Source of the DNA: Chloroflexota bacterium
Lineage (GTDB): Bacteria > Chloroflexota > UBA6077 > CF-72
DNA: 10,582 bases
Direction: 5' to 3'
Assembly: GCA_019242065.1 (NCBI GenBank)
Contig: JAFAWJ010000377.1
Location: 1-10,582, forward strand
Shown here: in pieces, positions 1-5,796 of the stretch
How the letters are laid out: each line of letters begins with the position of its first letter
Numbering within the stretch: position 1 is the first letter of the stretch
Position numbers and translations under genes: made by a program
The notes under the pieces: generated by a model
Databases searched by the model: none
Seen by the model: the letters and a program-made list of their open reading frames with translations, nothing else
What the model was told of the DNA's origin: nothing

Positions 1-1
1 C

Positions 2-211
2 CTCGAGCTCGCGGGGCAGCGGTACACCCTGGAGCACGCCGATCGCTCAGGACTCGAGGCGCGTCGCACCCACGTTGTCCGCGACGTAGCGGTGCGCACC
101 GAGACGTTGTCCGTCGCCGAGTGGCTCGCCGCCGTGAGCGCGGCGCTGGCAACTGAGCTGGCGCGTAACGAGGCCAATCGCGCGGCGCTGGACCGACTCC
201 TGCACGGCTAA
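2..211 (+). CDS. C-terminal end of an unrecognised protein (5' truncated)
   Basis: An open frame enters from the left edge in the frame beginning at base 2 and runs 69 codons to TAA at 209-211. The visible tail is rich in Ala, Leu, Arg and Glu. Its last 35 or so residues (TETLSVAEWLAAVSAALATE, then a charged ARNEANRAALDRLLHG end) look like one or two amphipathic helices. I do not recognise a family and see no catalytic motif. Codon use is strongly G/C at third positions, like the neighbouring genes, which supports real coding. The next gene on the same strand starts 46 bases downstream with its own strong ribosome binding site, so co-transcription is possible but not shown. The start lies outside the window. 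Confidence 0.6.
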   Translation, partial: LELAGQRYTLEHADRSGLEARRTHVVRDVAVRTETLSVAEWLAAVSAALATELARNEANRAALDRLLHG

Positions 212-245
212 CTCGTCTCTCGTCCAAGGCCGCTTTCACGTCAAC

Positions 246-251
246 AGGAGG
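246..251 (+). promoter_or_regulatory. Shine-Dalgarno site AGGAGG for the YbjQ-like gene
   Basis: A perfect AGGAGG lies six bases before the ATG at 258 and fixes that start. Several neighbouring genes have no such site, so translation of this gene is probably of the classical led type. Confidence 0.85.
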
Positions 252-257
252 CATCGT

Positions 258-1082
258 ATGGCGTACCAACCAGGTTCCAGTGCTGGCCTGCCGGCCGGCG
301 CCAGCGAGCGTTTGCGTGGAATGCGCGGCGAGGGTCCCAAGCCGCGCTTTTTCACCAGCGATTTGTCGGTGGACGAGTTTCTGCTTGTCCGTCGCGCCGG
401 ATTCCTGCCGCTGGGTCTAGTGATGGGCTCGTGCATCTATCACACGGGCTACCAGTGGCAGAACTGGAACACAAGCCAGGAGCTGACGGTGCTCACGCAG
501 GCGATGTACAGCGCCCGCGAGCTGGCGATGACGCGCATGGAAGAAGAAGCCGACCTGCTGGGGGCCGACGGTGTCGTGGGCGTCCGTCTGGAGTTCAAGA
601 ATTACGGAGTCGAAGACAGCGCGCTCGAGTTTCAGGCGATCGGGACGGCCGTGCTGCACGAGTCAGGCGAGCACTACCGCACCCATGACAACCGGCCGTT
701 CACCTCTGACCTGAGCGGCCAGGACTTCTGGAAGCTGGTCGAGCTCGGCTATCGGCCGGTCAGTCTGTCCATGGGCGCCTGCGTGTACCACATCCGCCAC
801 ATGGGGCTGATGCAGTCACTCAAGACGATGGGTCGCAATACGGAGCTGACAATCTATTCCGAAGCGACGTACACCGCGCGCGAGCTGGCGCTGGAGCGGA
901 TGCAAGCCGAAGCCGAGGCGCGCGGCGGGACGGGGATCGTCGGGGTGCGGGTGGAGGAAAGTACCTGGGGCTGGGGGCAGAACGCGATCGAGTTTTTCGC
1001 GGTAGGCACCGCGGTGGCGGAGCACAAAGACACGTCACCGCAGTTGCCCAACACGGTCATGGCGGTCGGGCTCAATTCGTAA
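258..1082 (+). CDS. Tandem YbjQ/DUF74-type heavy-metal-binding-like domain protein
   Basis: A 274-residue protein made of two copies of a YbjQ-like (DUF74, putative heavy-metal-binding) domain, at about residues 31-134 and 148-254. Both copies begin with the same block, FTSDLS, continue through a G-x-x-P-x-x-L-x-MG-(S/A)-C-(I/V)-YH segment (Cys59 and Cys175), and have a later helix with Y-(S/T)-AREL followed by G-(V/I)-VGVR. They end in a strand reading (A/G)-x-GTAV. Known family members are usually single-domain proteins of about 100 residues that assemble into rings, and their biochemical role is uncertain despite the metal-binding name. The first 30 residues are Gly/Ala/Arg-rich and look disordered; there is no signal peptide or membrane segment, so it is probably cytoplasmic. 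The gene is tail-to-tail with the MetE-like gene, with only three bases between the stop codons and no terminator visible. Domain assignment is fairly firm; function is not known. Confidence 0.85.
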   Translation: MAYQPGSSAGLPAGASERLRGMRGEGPKPRFFTSDLSVDEFLLVRRAGFLPLGLVMGSCIYHTGYQWQNWNTSQELTVLTQAMYSARELAMTRMEEEADLLGADGVVGVRLEFKNYGVEDSALEFQAIGTAVLHESGEHYRTHDNRPFTSDLSGQDFWKLVELGYRPVSLSMGACVYHIRHMGLMQSLKTMGRNTELTIYSEATYTARELALERMQAEAEARGGTGIVGVRVEESTWGWGQNAIEFFAVGTAVAEHKDTSPQLPNTVMAVGLNS

Positions 1083-1085
1083 GCG

Positions 1086-2234
1086 TCAGCCCCACACCCG
1101 CCGCGCGGTCTCCACGACCAGCTCCAGCTTGCGCCGCTGGTCGTCCCACGTGAGCGGGTTGCCCACCAGGGTGGAGGCAAAGCCGCACTGCGGACTCAAC
1201 GCCAGCTCCTCGATGGGCACGAAACGCGCCGCCTCGTCGATGCGCTTCAGCAGCTCGTCCTGCGACTCCAGCTCCGCTGACTTGGTAGTCACCAGCCCCA
1301 GCACCACCAGCTTGCCGCGGGGCATGAAGCGCAGCGGTTCAAAGCCGCCGGACCGCTCGCTGTCATATTCCAGCAAGAACCGATCGACGTCGATCTCCCC
1401 GAAGACCCGCTCGGCGATGCGCTCGTAGCCGCCCGCGGTATGCCACTGGCCCATCGGTCCGTTGCCGCGGCACAGGTGCATGCCGACCGTCACGCGGGAG
1501 CGGTCCAGCTTTGCCAGCGACGCGTTGTCGGCGGCAATGTCTTCGGACAGCGCGTCGTCGGCGTTGACGCCCAGCGCGCGCCACTCGGAGCGGCGGTCGT
1601 CGGAGATGTAATCCGGATAGTGCGGGTTGTCGAGCTGCACGTAGGGCACGCCCTCGTTGGCCAGGGCGGCCAGCTCGTCGCCGATGATGGCCGCGGCATC
1701 GCGCAGGACCTCGGCGCGGCTGGCGTAGACCTTGTCGGTGACGCCGGGCTTGTAGCCGCGGGTGACGACATATGACGCTGCCGGCATGGTCATTTTGCAA
1801 GGACCCGAGGCGTGGGCGCGCAGGAAGGCGGACTCGTGCTCGGTCAGCCGTCGCCTGGCGGACAGCTTTTCGCCGATGACGCGGCTGACGATGCCGGCTC
1901 CCGGCGTGGCGGCGGGTGCCTCGAGGGTGGCGGCTCCGCCGGAGGGCGAGTGCCAGCTCAGCACCACGGGGGGTGCGCCGGGGACATAGCCGGCGACGGC
2001 CTCCTGGAAGTCGCTGGCCCAGCCGCCGCGGCGGAACTCGCCGTCGGAGACGACGTCGATGCCAACCTGTTTTTGCATGTCGAGGACGCGCAGGATCTCG
2101 CGGTCTTCGACCGCGCGGAGCTGCTCGAGCGTCACGCTGCCCTGCTGGTACGCGGCGCGCGCTTGCTTGAGCTCGTCAGAGCGCAGAAAGCTGCCGACCT
2201 GGTCGGCACGATACGGGGGTTGAGAACCTGACAT
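1086..2234 (-). CDS. Cobalamin-independent methionine synthase (MetE) C-terminal-domain-like methyltransferase
   Basis: A 382-residue protein matching the catalytic C-terminal barrel of cobalamin-independent methionine synthase, present here without the N-terminal half of full MetE (about 750 residues). The zinc site of this fold is visible: His253 and Cys255 in MHLCRGN, a Glu at about 289 in FLLEYDSE, and Cys350 in SPQCGF. Other landmarks are the N-terminal ADQVGSFLR and the DGEFRR segment at about 64-69, both common in archaeal-type and stand-alone MetE-like enzymes. Such proteins move a methyl group to a thiol. The acceptor may be homocysteine, with a corrinoid protein or a small methylated molecule as donor, or a different thiol such as coenzyme M in relatives; the sequence alone does not decide this. 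There is no good ribosome binding site before the ATG at 2234. An inverted repeat at 2242-2269 sits just upstream and could control it. Family confident, substrate unknown, so no gene symbol is given. Confidence 0.85.
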   Translation of the reverse strand: MSGSQPPYRADQVGSFLRSDELKQARAAYQQGSVTLEQLRAVEDREILRVLDMQKQVGIDVVSDGEFRRGGWASDFQEAVAGYVPGAPPVVLSWHSPSGGAATLEAPAATPGAGIVSRVIGEKLSARRRLTEHESAFLRAHASGPCKMTMPAASYVVTRGYKPGVTDKVYASRAEVLRDAAAIIGDELAALANEGVPYVQLDNPHYPDYISDDRRSEWRALGVNADDALSEDIAADNASLAKLDRSRVTVGMHLCRGNGPMGQWHTAGGYERIAERVFGEIDVDRFLLEYDSERSGGFEPLRFMPRGKLVVLGLVTTKSAELESQDELLKRIDEAARFVPIEELALSPQCGFASTLVGNPLTWDDQRRKLELVVETARRVWG

Positions 2235-2241
2235 TGGGATA

Positions 2242-2269
2242 GATGCTACCCCTGATGTCAGGGCGCATC
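2242..2269. repeat. Interrupted inverted repeat (possible operator or 5' hairpin) upstream of the MetE-like gene
   Basis: The arms GATGC (2242-2246) and CCCTGA (2250-2255) are matched by TCAGGG (2258-2263) and GCATC (2265-2269), giving 11 paired positions around a two-base centre. It ends seven bases before the MetE-like start codon on the - strand and overlaps its putative -10 box. It could be a repressor site or, if transcribed, a hairpin close to the start codon. Confidence 0.5.
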
Positions 2270-2311
2270 ATCCGTGTTCGCGGTGTGGCAGCTAGCGTAA
2301 CGTCGAGGATT

Positions 2312-2326
2312 TCCACCTACGGTGGA
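2312..2326. repeat. Short perfect stem-loop
   Basis: TCCACC at 2312-2317 and GGTGGA at 2321-2326 flank a three-base loop. It lies in the middle of the divergent intergenic region. No U-tract follows on either strand, so it is unlikely to be an intrinsic terminator. Confidence 0.35.
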
Positions 2327-2475
2327 GCCCTTGGCCAACGGAGGCGGGAGACCATGCCACCGAGCCGCGGGCGTGAGTGGCACCAGCGTGTCCCACGGTG
2401 GCAGCGGGAGCGAGCTCGGCGCTGGGAATAATCTGGCCGACGAGCTCATTGGTATAGTGCGAGATCAAGCATTTC

Positions 2476-2481
2476 GGAGGA
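2476..2481 (+). promoter_or_regulatory. Shine-Dalgarno site GGAGGA for the DUF427 gene
   Basis: GGAGGA lies six bases before the ATG at 2488 and supports that start over the upstream and internal alternatives. Confidence 0.8.
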
Positions 2482-2487
2482 ACGCCC

Positions 2488-3279
2488 ATGGCTGTGGCCA
2501 CCGCCCCGTCGAAGGAGAACCTGCGCGAGGGTCCGCACCGCGTAGAGGTCGAGCCGACGCCCCGCCGCGTGCGCGTCGTCTTCAACGGCCAGACCATTGC
2601 CGACAGCAAGCACGCCGTGCTGCTGCGCGAGAGCAATCTGCTGCCCGTCTATTACTTCCCCCCCGAGGACGTGCGCGCCGAGTTCCTCGAGCCGACCGAG
2701 CACCACACGCGCTGCCCGTACAAAGGCGAGGCCTCGTACTGGACAATCCGCGTCGGCGATCGCACGGCCGAAAACGCGATGTGGGGCTACCGCGACCCGC
2801 TCCCCGGCCGCGAAGACATTCGCGACTACCGCGCCTTCTACTGGAACCGTGTCGACGCCTGGTACGAAGAGGACGAGGAAGTCTTCAAGCACGCGCGCGA
2901 TCCGTATCACCGCGTCGACGTGCTGCCGAGCAGCCGCCAGGTGCGAGTCGAGATCGGTGGCCAGACGGTGGCCGAATCCAGCCAGCCGCGCCTGCTGTTC
3001 GAGACCGGACTCCCGACGCGCTACTACCTGCCGGTGTCCGACGTCCGCATGGACCTGCTCGAGCCGACCGAGACGTCATCCGTGTGTCCGTACAAGGGCA
3101 CGGCCTCGTACTGGAAGCTCAAGGGCGACGCGTCGGGCCGTGACGTGGCGTGGTCGTACCAGGACCCGATTCCTGAATGTCCGAAGATCCGCGGGTTGAT
3201 CTCGTTCTTCAACGAGCGCGTCGACGGGCTGTACGTCGACGGCGAGCTTCAGGACAAGCCGAAGACATCCTGGTCCTGA
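2488..3279 (+). CDS. Tandem DUF427 domain protein
   Basis: A 263-residue protein with two DUF427 domains. Residues 26-87 and 150-211 align without gaps: R-x-VRV-x-x-x-GQT-(I/V)-A-(D/E)-S, then LL-(R/F)-E, YY-(F/L)-P, DVR, LEPTE, and the block CPYKG-x-ASYW. In each copy the block is followed by a short strand and a YxDP segment (YRDPLPG, YQDPIPE). DUF427 proteins are small, soluble beta-rich proteins with a conserved Cys-Pro-Tyr-Lys-Gly motif; their biochemical function is not established. Both copies keep the motif Cys (Cys76 and Cys200), so both may be active. No signal peptide or membrane segment is seen. It is the first gene of an apparent two-gene unit with the HAD phosphatase, whose frame begins at the end of this one. 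Confidence 0.88.
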   Translation: MAVATAPSKENLREGPHRVEVEPTPRRVRVVFNGQTIADSKHAVLLRESNLLPVYYFPPEDVRAEFLEPTEHHTRCPYKGEASYWTIRVGDRTAENAMWGYRDPLPGREDIRDYRAFYWNRVDAWYEEDEEVFKHARDPYHRVDVLPSSRQVRVEIGGQTVAESSQPRLLFETGLPTRYYLPVSDVRMDLLEPTETSSVCPYKGTASYWKLKGDASGRDVAWSYQDPIPECPKIRGLISFFNERVDGLYVDGELQDKPKTSWS

Positions 3280-4097
3280 ACGGAGTCGCCGCCTTCCTCT
3301 TTGACGTCGACGGCACGCTGGTGCTGTCGGAGGATCCCAATACTGGCGCCGGGAGTGCACGCGCACTCGACGGCGCCGGTGCGGTCTTAAGCCTGCTGCA
3401 GGCACGTGGCACGCGCTACGCGTGCTTCACCAACGGCACGGGGCAACGGCCGGCCAGCGTGGCCGCCAAGCTGCGGGGCCTCGGCCTGGACGTGCGGGAC
3501 TCGGAAATGCTGACACCGGCGAGCGTGGCAGCGGAGTATTTGAGCGCGACGCTGCCGGGCGAGCCAGTCCTGGCGTTCGGCACGGATGGATTGTTCGAGC
3601 CGCTGGCGTCGGCAGGCGTGCATCTTGCTTCGCTGGAGGAGGCGAGCGCGGCGCGCGCGGTGCTCATCGGGGCGGATCCGGAGTTCAATTACGCCAAGCT
3701 GACCGCGGCGTGCCGCGCGGTCTGGGCGGGAGCGCCGCTGCTGGTGACGTCGATGGCCGCGTCGTTTGCCTCCAGCGGTGGGCGGCTACCGAGTACGTCG
3801 GGGGCGATCGCGGCGGGGATCCGCCACGTGACGGGGGCGGAGCCGATAGTTGTGGGCAAGCCGTCCGGGCTGGTTCTGGACATGGCTGCGCGGGTGCTGG
3901 GGTGCGAAGTCTCGCAGCTAGCGGTGGTGGGCGACGACGTGCGGCTCGAGATTGGTATGGCCCGGGCGGCGGGCGCCACAGGGGTGCTGGTGCTGAGTGG
4001 GACGTCGCGAGCGGAGGACGTGGCCGCCACTCCGGCCGAGGCGCGCCCAACCCTGGTGGTCCGCGTCATCGGTGACCTCCTGGAGCACCTCCGGTGA
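3276..4097 (+). CDS. HAD-superfamily subclass IIA phosphatase (NagD/LHPP-like), probable CTG start
   Basis: A haloacid-dehalogenase-fold phosphatase of the NagD/PGP/LHPP group, expected to hydrolyse a small phosphorylated metabolite in the cytoplasm. Counting from a CTG at 3276, the protein has 273 residues and the motifs fall where the family has them: nucleophile DVDGT with Asp10 and Asp12, motif II in CFTNGT (Thr52), the Lys in VVGKPSG (Lys195), and motif IV GDD (Asp220 and Asp221), followed by ARAAGATGVLVLSG. In this frame there is no ATG, GTG or TTG between an ATG at 3177 and the nucleophile motif. The 3177 start would overlap the DUF427 gene by about 100 bases and add a 33-residue Arg-rich leader that looks like an out-of-frame reading of that gene. 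The CTG overlaps the upstream TGA as CTGA, the same geometry as the common ATGA coupling. Start is inference; the fold is certain. The substrate cannot be named. Confidence 0.85.
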   Translation: MNGVAAFLFDVDGTLVLSEDPNTGAGSARALDGAGAVLSLLQARGTRYACFTNGTGQRPASVAAKLRGLGLDVRDSEMLTPASVAAEYLSATLPGEPVLAFGTDGLFEPLASAGVHLASLEEASAARAVLIGADPEFNYAKLTAACRAVWAGAPLLVTSMAASFASSGGRLPSTSGAIAAGIRHVTGAEPIVVGKPSGLVLDMAARVLGCEVSQLAVVGDDVRLEIGMARAAGATGVLVLSGTSRAEDVAATPAEARPTLVVRVIGDLLEHLR

Positions 4098-4121
4098 CTG
4101 GATATCGATAGATAGGGGAAA

Positions 4122-4892
4122 TCAGATCAGCGAGCGGCCCTGGCAGCCGTCCACGGGGATGCACGCGCCGGTCATCAGGCTGGCTCGCTCCGAGCACAGG
4201 AACGCCACCACGTCGCCGACTTCTTCGGCGCGGCCGAAGCGGCCGAGCGGCATGTCTTGCGCGATGAAGCGCGCCATCGCCTCAGGATCGGACTGCTGCC
4301 GCTGCCACCAGCTGCCACCTGGAAACGCGATCGATCCGGGTGCCACGCTCAAGACCCGCACGTTGTCCGGCGCAAACTCGTGCGCCAGCGATTTCGCCAG
4401 ACTGAGCTGCGCGGATTTGAAGACCTGGTACGACGCCGCCCCGCCCATTTCGCGACCGTAAATTGACGAGATCATGACGATCACCCCAGACCGCCGTGCG
4501 CGCATGCCCTGCGCCACCAGCCGCGTCAAGCGCAGCGACGGCCAGAAGGTGCCCTCGATAGCCGAACTCCAGTCGGCATCCGTCGAGCTGATGCCCGCGC
4601 GTGCGCCGCTGCTGGCATTGTTGACCAGGATATCCACCTGGCCGCCGAACTCCGCTTCGGCGCGTTCGACCAGGTCCGCGCAACCGCCTTCGGTGCTCAC
4701 GTCTGCCACCACGGCGGCGACCGTCGCGCCGCGCCCGCGCAGCTCGGCCGCCGTATGCTCCAGGCTGTCAGGCGTGCGCCCATTCAGGACGACGCGCGCG
4801 CCCTCCGCCGCCAGTGCCGTGGCGCTCGCTTTGCCGAGTCCGCGGCTGGAGCCCGTTACGATCGCCACTTTGTCGCGCAGTCCAAGATCCAT
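4122..4892 (-). CDS. SDR-family NAD(P)-dependent oxidoreductase
   Basis: A 256-residue classical short-chain dehydrogenase/reductase, cytoplasmic. The Rossmann nucleotide motif TGSSRGLG is at residues 13-20, Asp64 is in the VADVS segment contacting adenine, and NNAS is at 91-94. The catalytic triad is Ser142 (VMISS), Tyr155 and Lys159 (SYQVFK), with the usual 13-residue Ser-Tyr spacing. A C-terminal APGSIAFPGG loop and the GACIPVDG ending are typical of 3-oxoacyl-ACP-reductase-like members. The open frame runs 37 codons further upstream, but that part overlaps the end of the kinase gene and the glycine motif is placed normally only from the ATG at 4892. There is no clear ribosome binding site. 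It follows the kinase gene on the same strand after 31 bases, so the two are probably one unit. The substrate is unknown: SDRs of this type act on many alcohols and ketones. Confidence 0.9.
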   Translation of the reverse strand: MDLGLRDKVAIVTGSSRGLGKASATALAAEGARVVLNGRTPDSLEHTAAELRGRGATVAAVVADVSTEGGCADLVERAEAEFGGQVDILVNNASSGARAGISSTDADWSSAIEGTFWPSLRLTRLVAQGMRARRSGVIVMISSIYGREMGGAASYQVFKSAQLSLAKSLAHEFAPDNVRVLSVAPGSIAFPGGSWWQRQQSDPEAMARFIAQDMPLGRFGRAEEVGDVVAFLCSERASLMTGACIPVDGCQGRSLI

Positions 4893-4923
4893 CCCGCCAG
4901 GATATGCAAGCGCGCGACGTGGC

Positions 4924-5745
4924 TCAGGCCGTCGAGGGCGGCCGCAGCACAATCTGATTGTCGACGAGCACGTCGTGTGCCAGCGAGTGGGCGAGCGCCT
5001 CACTCCCGTCGCGATCCGCCACCGTCAACGCCTCACCTCGCAGCGTCAGGGTGTCGCCAGCGAAGAACACGCTGAGCTTGTCGACGCCCAGATCAGCCTC
5101 CAGCACCGCCTGCTCGACGCGATTGACGAGCTGTCTGCGCTCCAGGTCGGCATACTCAGCCTGGTCGCGCAGCAGGGATTGGGTGTAATGCGTCAGCATG
5201 TCGAGGGCGGCCTCCGGGTCGGCGCGACCGGTGTTGATCACCAGGTCCCACTGGTGCGGGTCCAACCAGTCGATCCCGAACAGGTAGCGCAGATACGCAG
5301 CCGACTCACGGTCCTGTTCGTCGATAAGGGAACGGGCGCGCGCGGGGTCCTCGAGGCCCTCCGCGCGCAGCCGTTCGAGACGGTCAGCCATGGGCGCCAC
5401 GATGAACACGCGAACGACGGTACGCATGTCGCTCAAGAACAGGCCCGCGCCGTGGCCGACCAGCACGACGTTATCCCCCAGCGCCAGCTCGGTGACGATG
5501 GTTTTGAGTGCGCCGACGTAGGCCTCGCGGTCGCCGCTGAGCTGTTCGCCCAGAGACTCCCACAGGGATAGTGAGCGCCCCTCACTTTCGCTGTTCTGCG
5601 AGTGGCGACGGATGCCGCTGCGCGTGGTGACTGCCTCGGTCAGCTCGTCGCGGCCAACGTAGCGGTAGCCGAGGCGTTGCGCGAGCAGACGCGCCAGGTC
5701 CTGTGTGCCACTGTGAGCTTCGCGCGAGAACGTGATGACGGCCAT
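4924..5745 (-). CDS. Cytidylate-kinase-like protein with C-terminal BON-like domain
   Basis: A 273-residue protein. Residues 1 to about 190 match the cytidylate-kinase-like family: N-terminal ITFSRE, GYRYVGRDEL at 26-35, VLVGHGAGLFL at 94-104, IVAPMADRLERLRA at 115-128, and YLRYLFGIDWLDPHQWDLVINTG at 151-173, the last being the nucleotide-kinase lid and final strand. Where family members usually read SRE-(F/Y)-GSGG, this one reads SREAHSGT, so the nucleotide loop is altered. Residues about 201-268 look like a BON domain: a helix (LVNRVEQAVL), a strand pair around LSVFFAGDTLTLRGEA, a second helix (SEALAHSLAHD) and a closing strand (NQIVLRP). BON domains are associated with membrane or nucleotide-ligand binding, so the fusion hints at a regulatory or membrane-tethered role. 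The start at 5745 is chosen because the frame upstream overlaps the divergent Rieske gene. Confidence 0.8.
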   Translation of the reverse strand: MAVITFSREAHSGTQDLARLLAQRLGYRYVGRDELTEAVTTRSGIRRHSQNSESEGRSLSLWESLGEQLSGDREAYVGALKTIVTELALGDNVVLVGHGAGLFLSDMRTVVRVFIVAPMADRLERLRAEGLEDPARARSLIDEQDRESAAYLRYLFGIDWLDPHQWDLVINTGRADPEAALDMLTHYTQSLLRDQAEYADLERRQLVNRVEQAVLEADLGVDKLSVFFAGDTLTLRGEALTVADRDGSEALAHSLAHDVLVDNQIVLRPPSTA

Positions 5746-5796
5746 GCAGACACATAAGATTAAGGCAACCGGATTCAAAGCGAGGAGGTTCGTTCC
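5746..5796. promoter_or_regulatory. Compact divergent promoter region between kinase and Rieske genes
   Basis: These 51 bases are the only A/T-richer patch between two divergent genes. TAAGAT at 5755-5760 is a plausible -10 box for the Rieske gene, giving a leader of about 30 bases. On the - strand TAATCT (plus 5757-5762) ends 11 bases before the kinase ATG, compatible with an almost leaderless transcript. The two boxes overlap. Neither has a convincing -35 box. Confidence 0.4.
5783..5788 (+). promoter_or_regulatory. Shine-Dalgarno site AGGAGG for the Rieske oxygenase gene
   Basis: AGGAGG lies eight bases before the ATG at 5797 and fixes the start. Confidence 0.85.

Larger units (their letters stand above)
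2235..2487. promoter_or_regulatory. Divergent intergenic region between the MetE-like and DUF427 genes
   Basis: This 253-bp stretch separates two divergently transcribed genes and must hold both promoters. On the + strand TATAGT at 2453-2458 is a good -10 candidate for the DUF427 gene, with about 30 bases to the start codon; no convincing -35 box is seen. On the - strand TAGCAT (plus 2243-2248) ends eight bases before the MetE-like ATG. It also contains several inverted repeats, listed separately. Short open frames across it look like chance. Confidence 0.55.

Noticed and set aside
2374..2390. T-box-like stretch (GAGTGGCACCAGCG) upstream of the DUF427 gene
   Set aside because: It resembles the T-box core but has an inserted A, no recognisable specifier stem, and the downstream genes are not tRNA-synthetase or amino-acid genes.
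2235..2450. Cobalamin or SAM riboswitch upstream of the MetE-like gene on the - strand
   Set aside because: A GCCACT word occurs, but the conserved order of B12 or SAM elements is not present.
3177..3275. ATG 3177 start for the HAD phosphatase
   Set aside because: The added residues are an Arg-rich out-of-frame reading of the end of the DUF427 gene and would push the nucleophile to residue 43, unlike the family.
4474..5571. Long + strand open frame opposite the SDR and kinase genes
   Set aside because: Its translation is low-information Arg/Ser/Ala sequence antisense to two clear enzyme genes.
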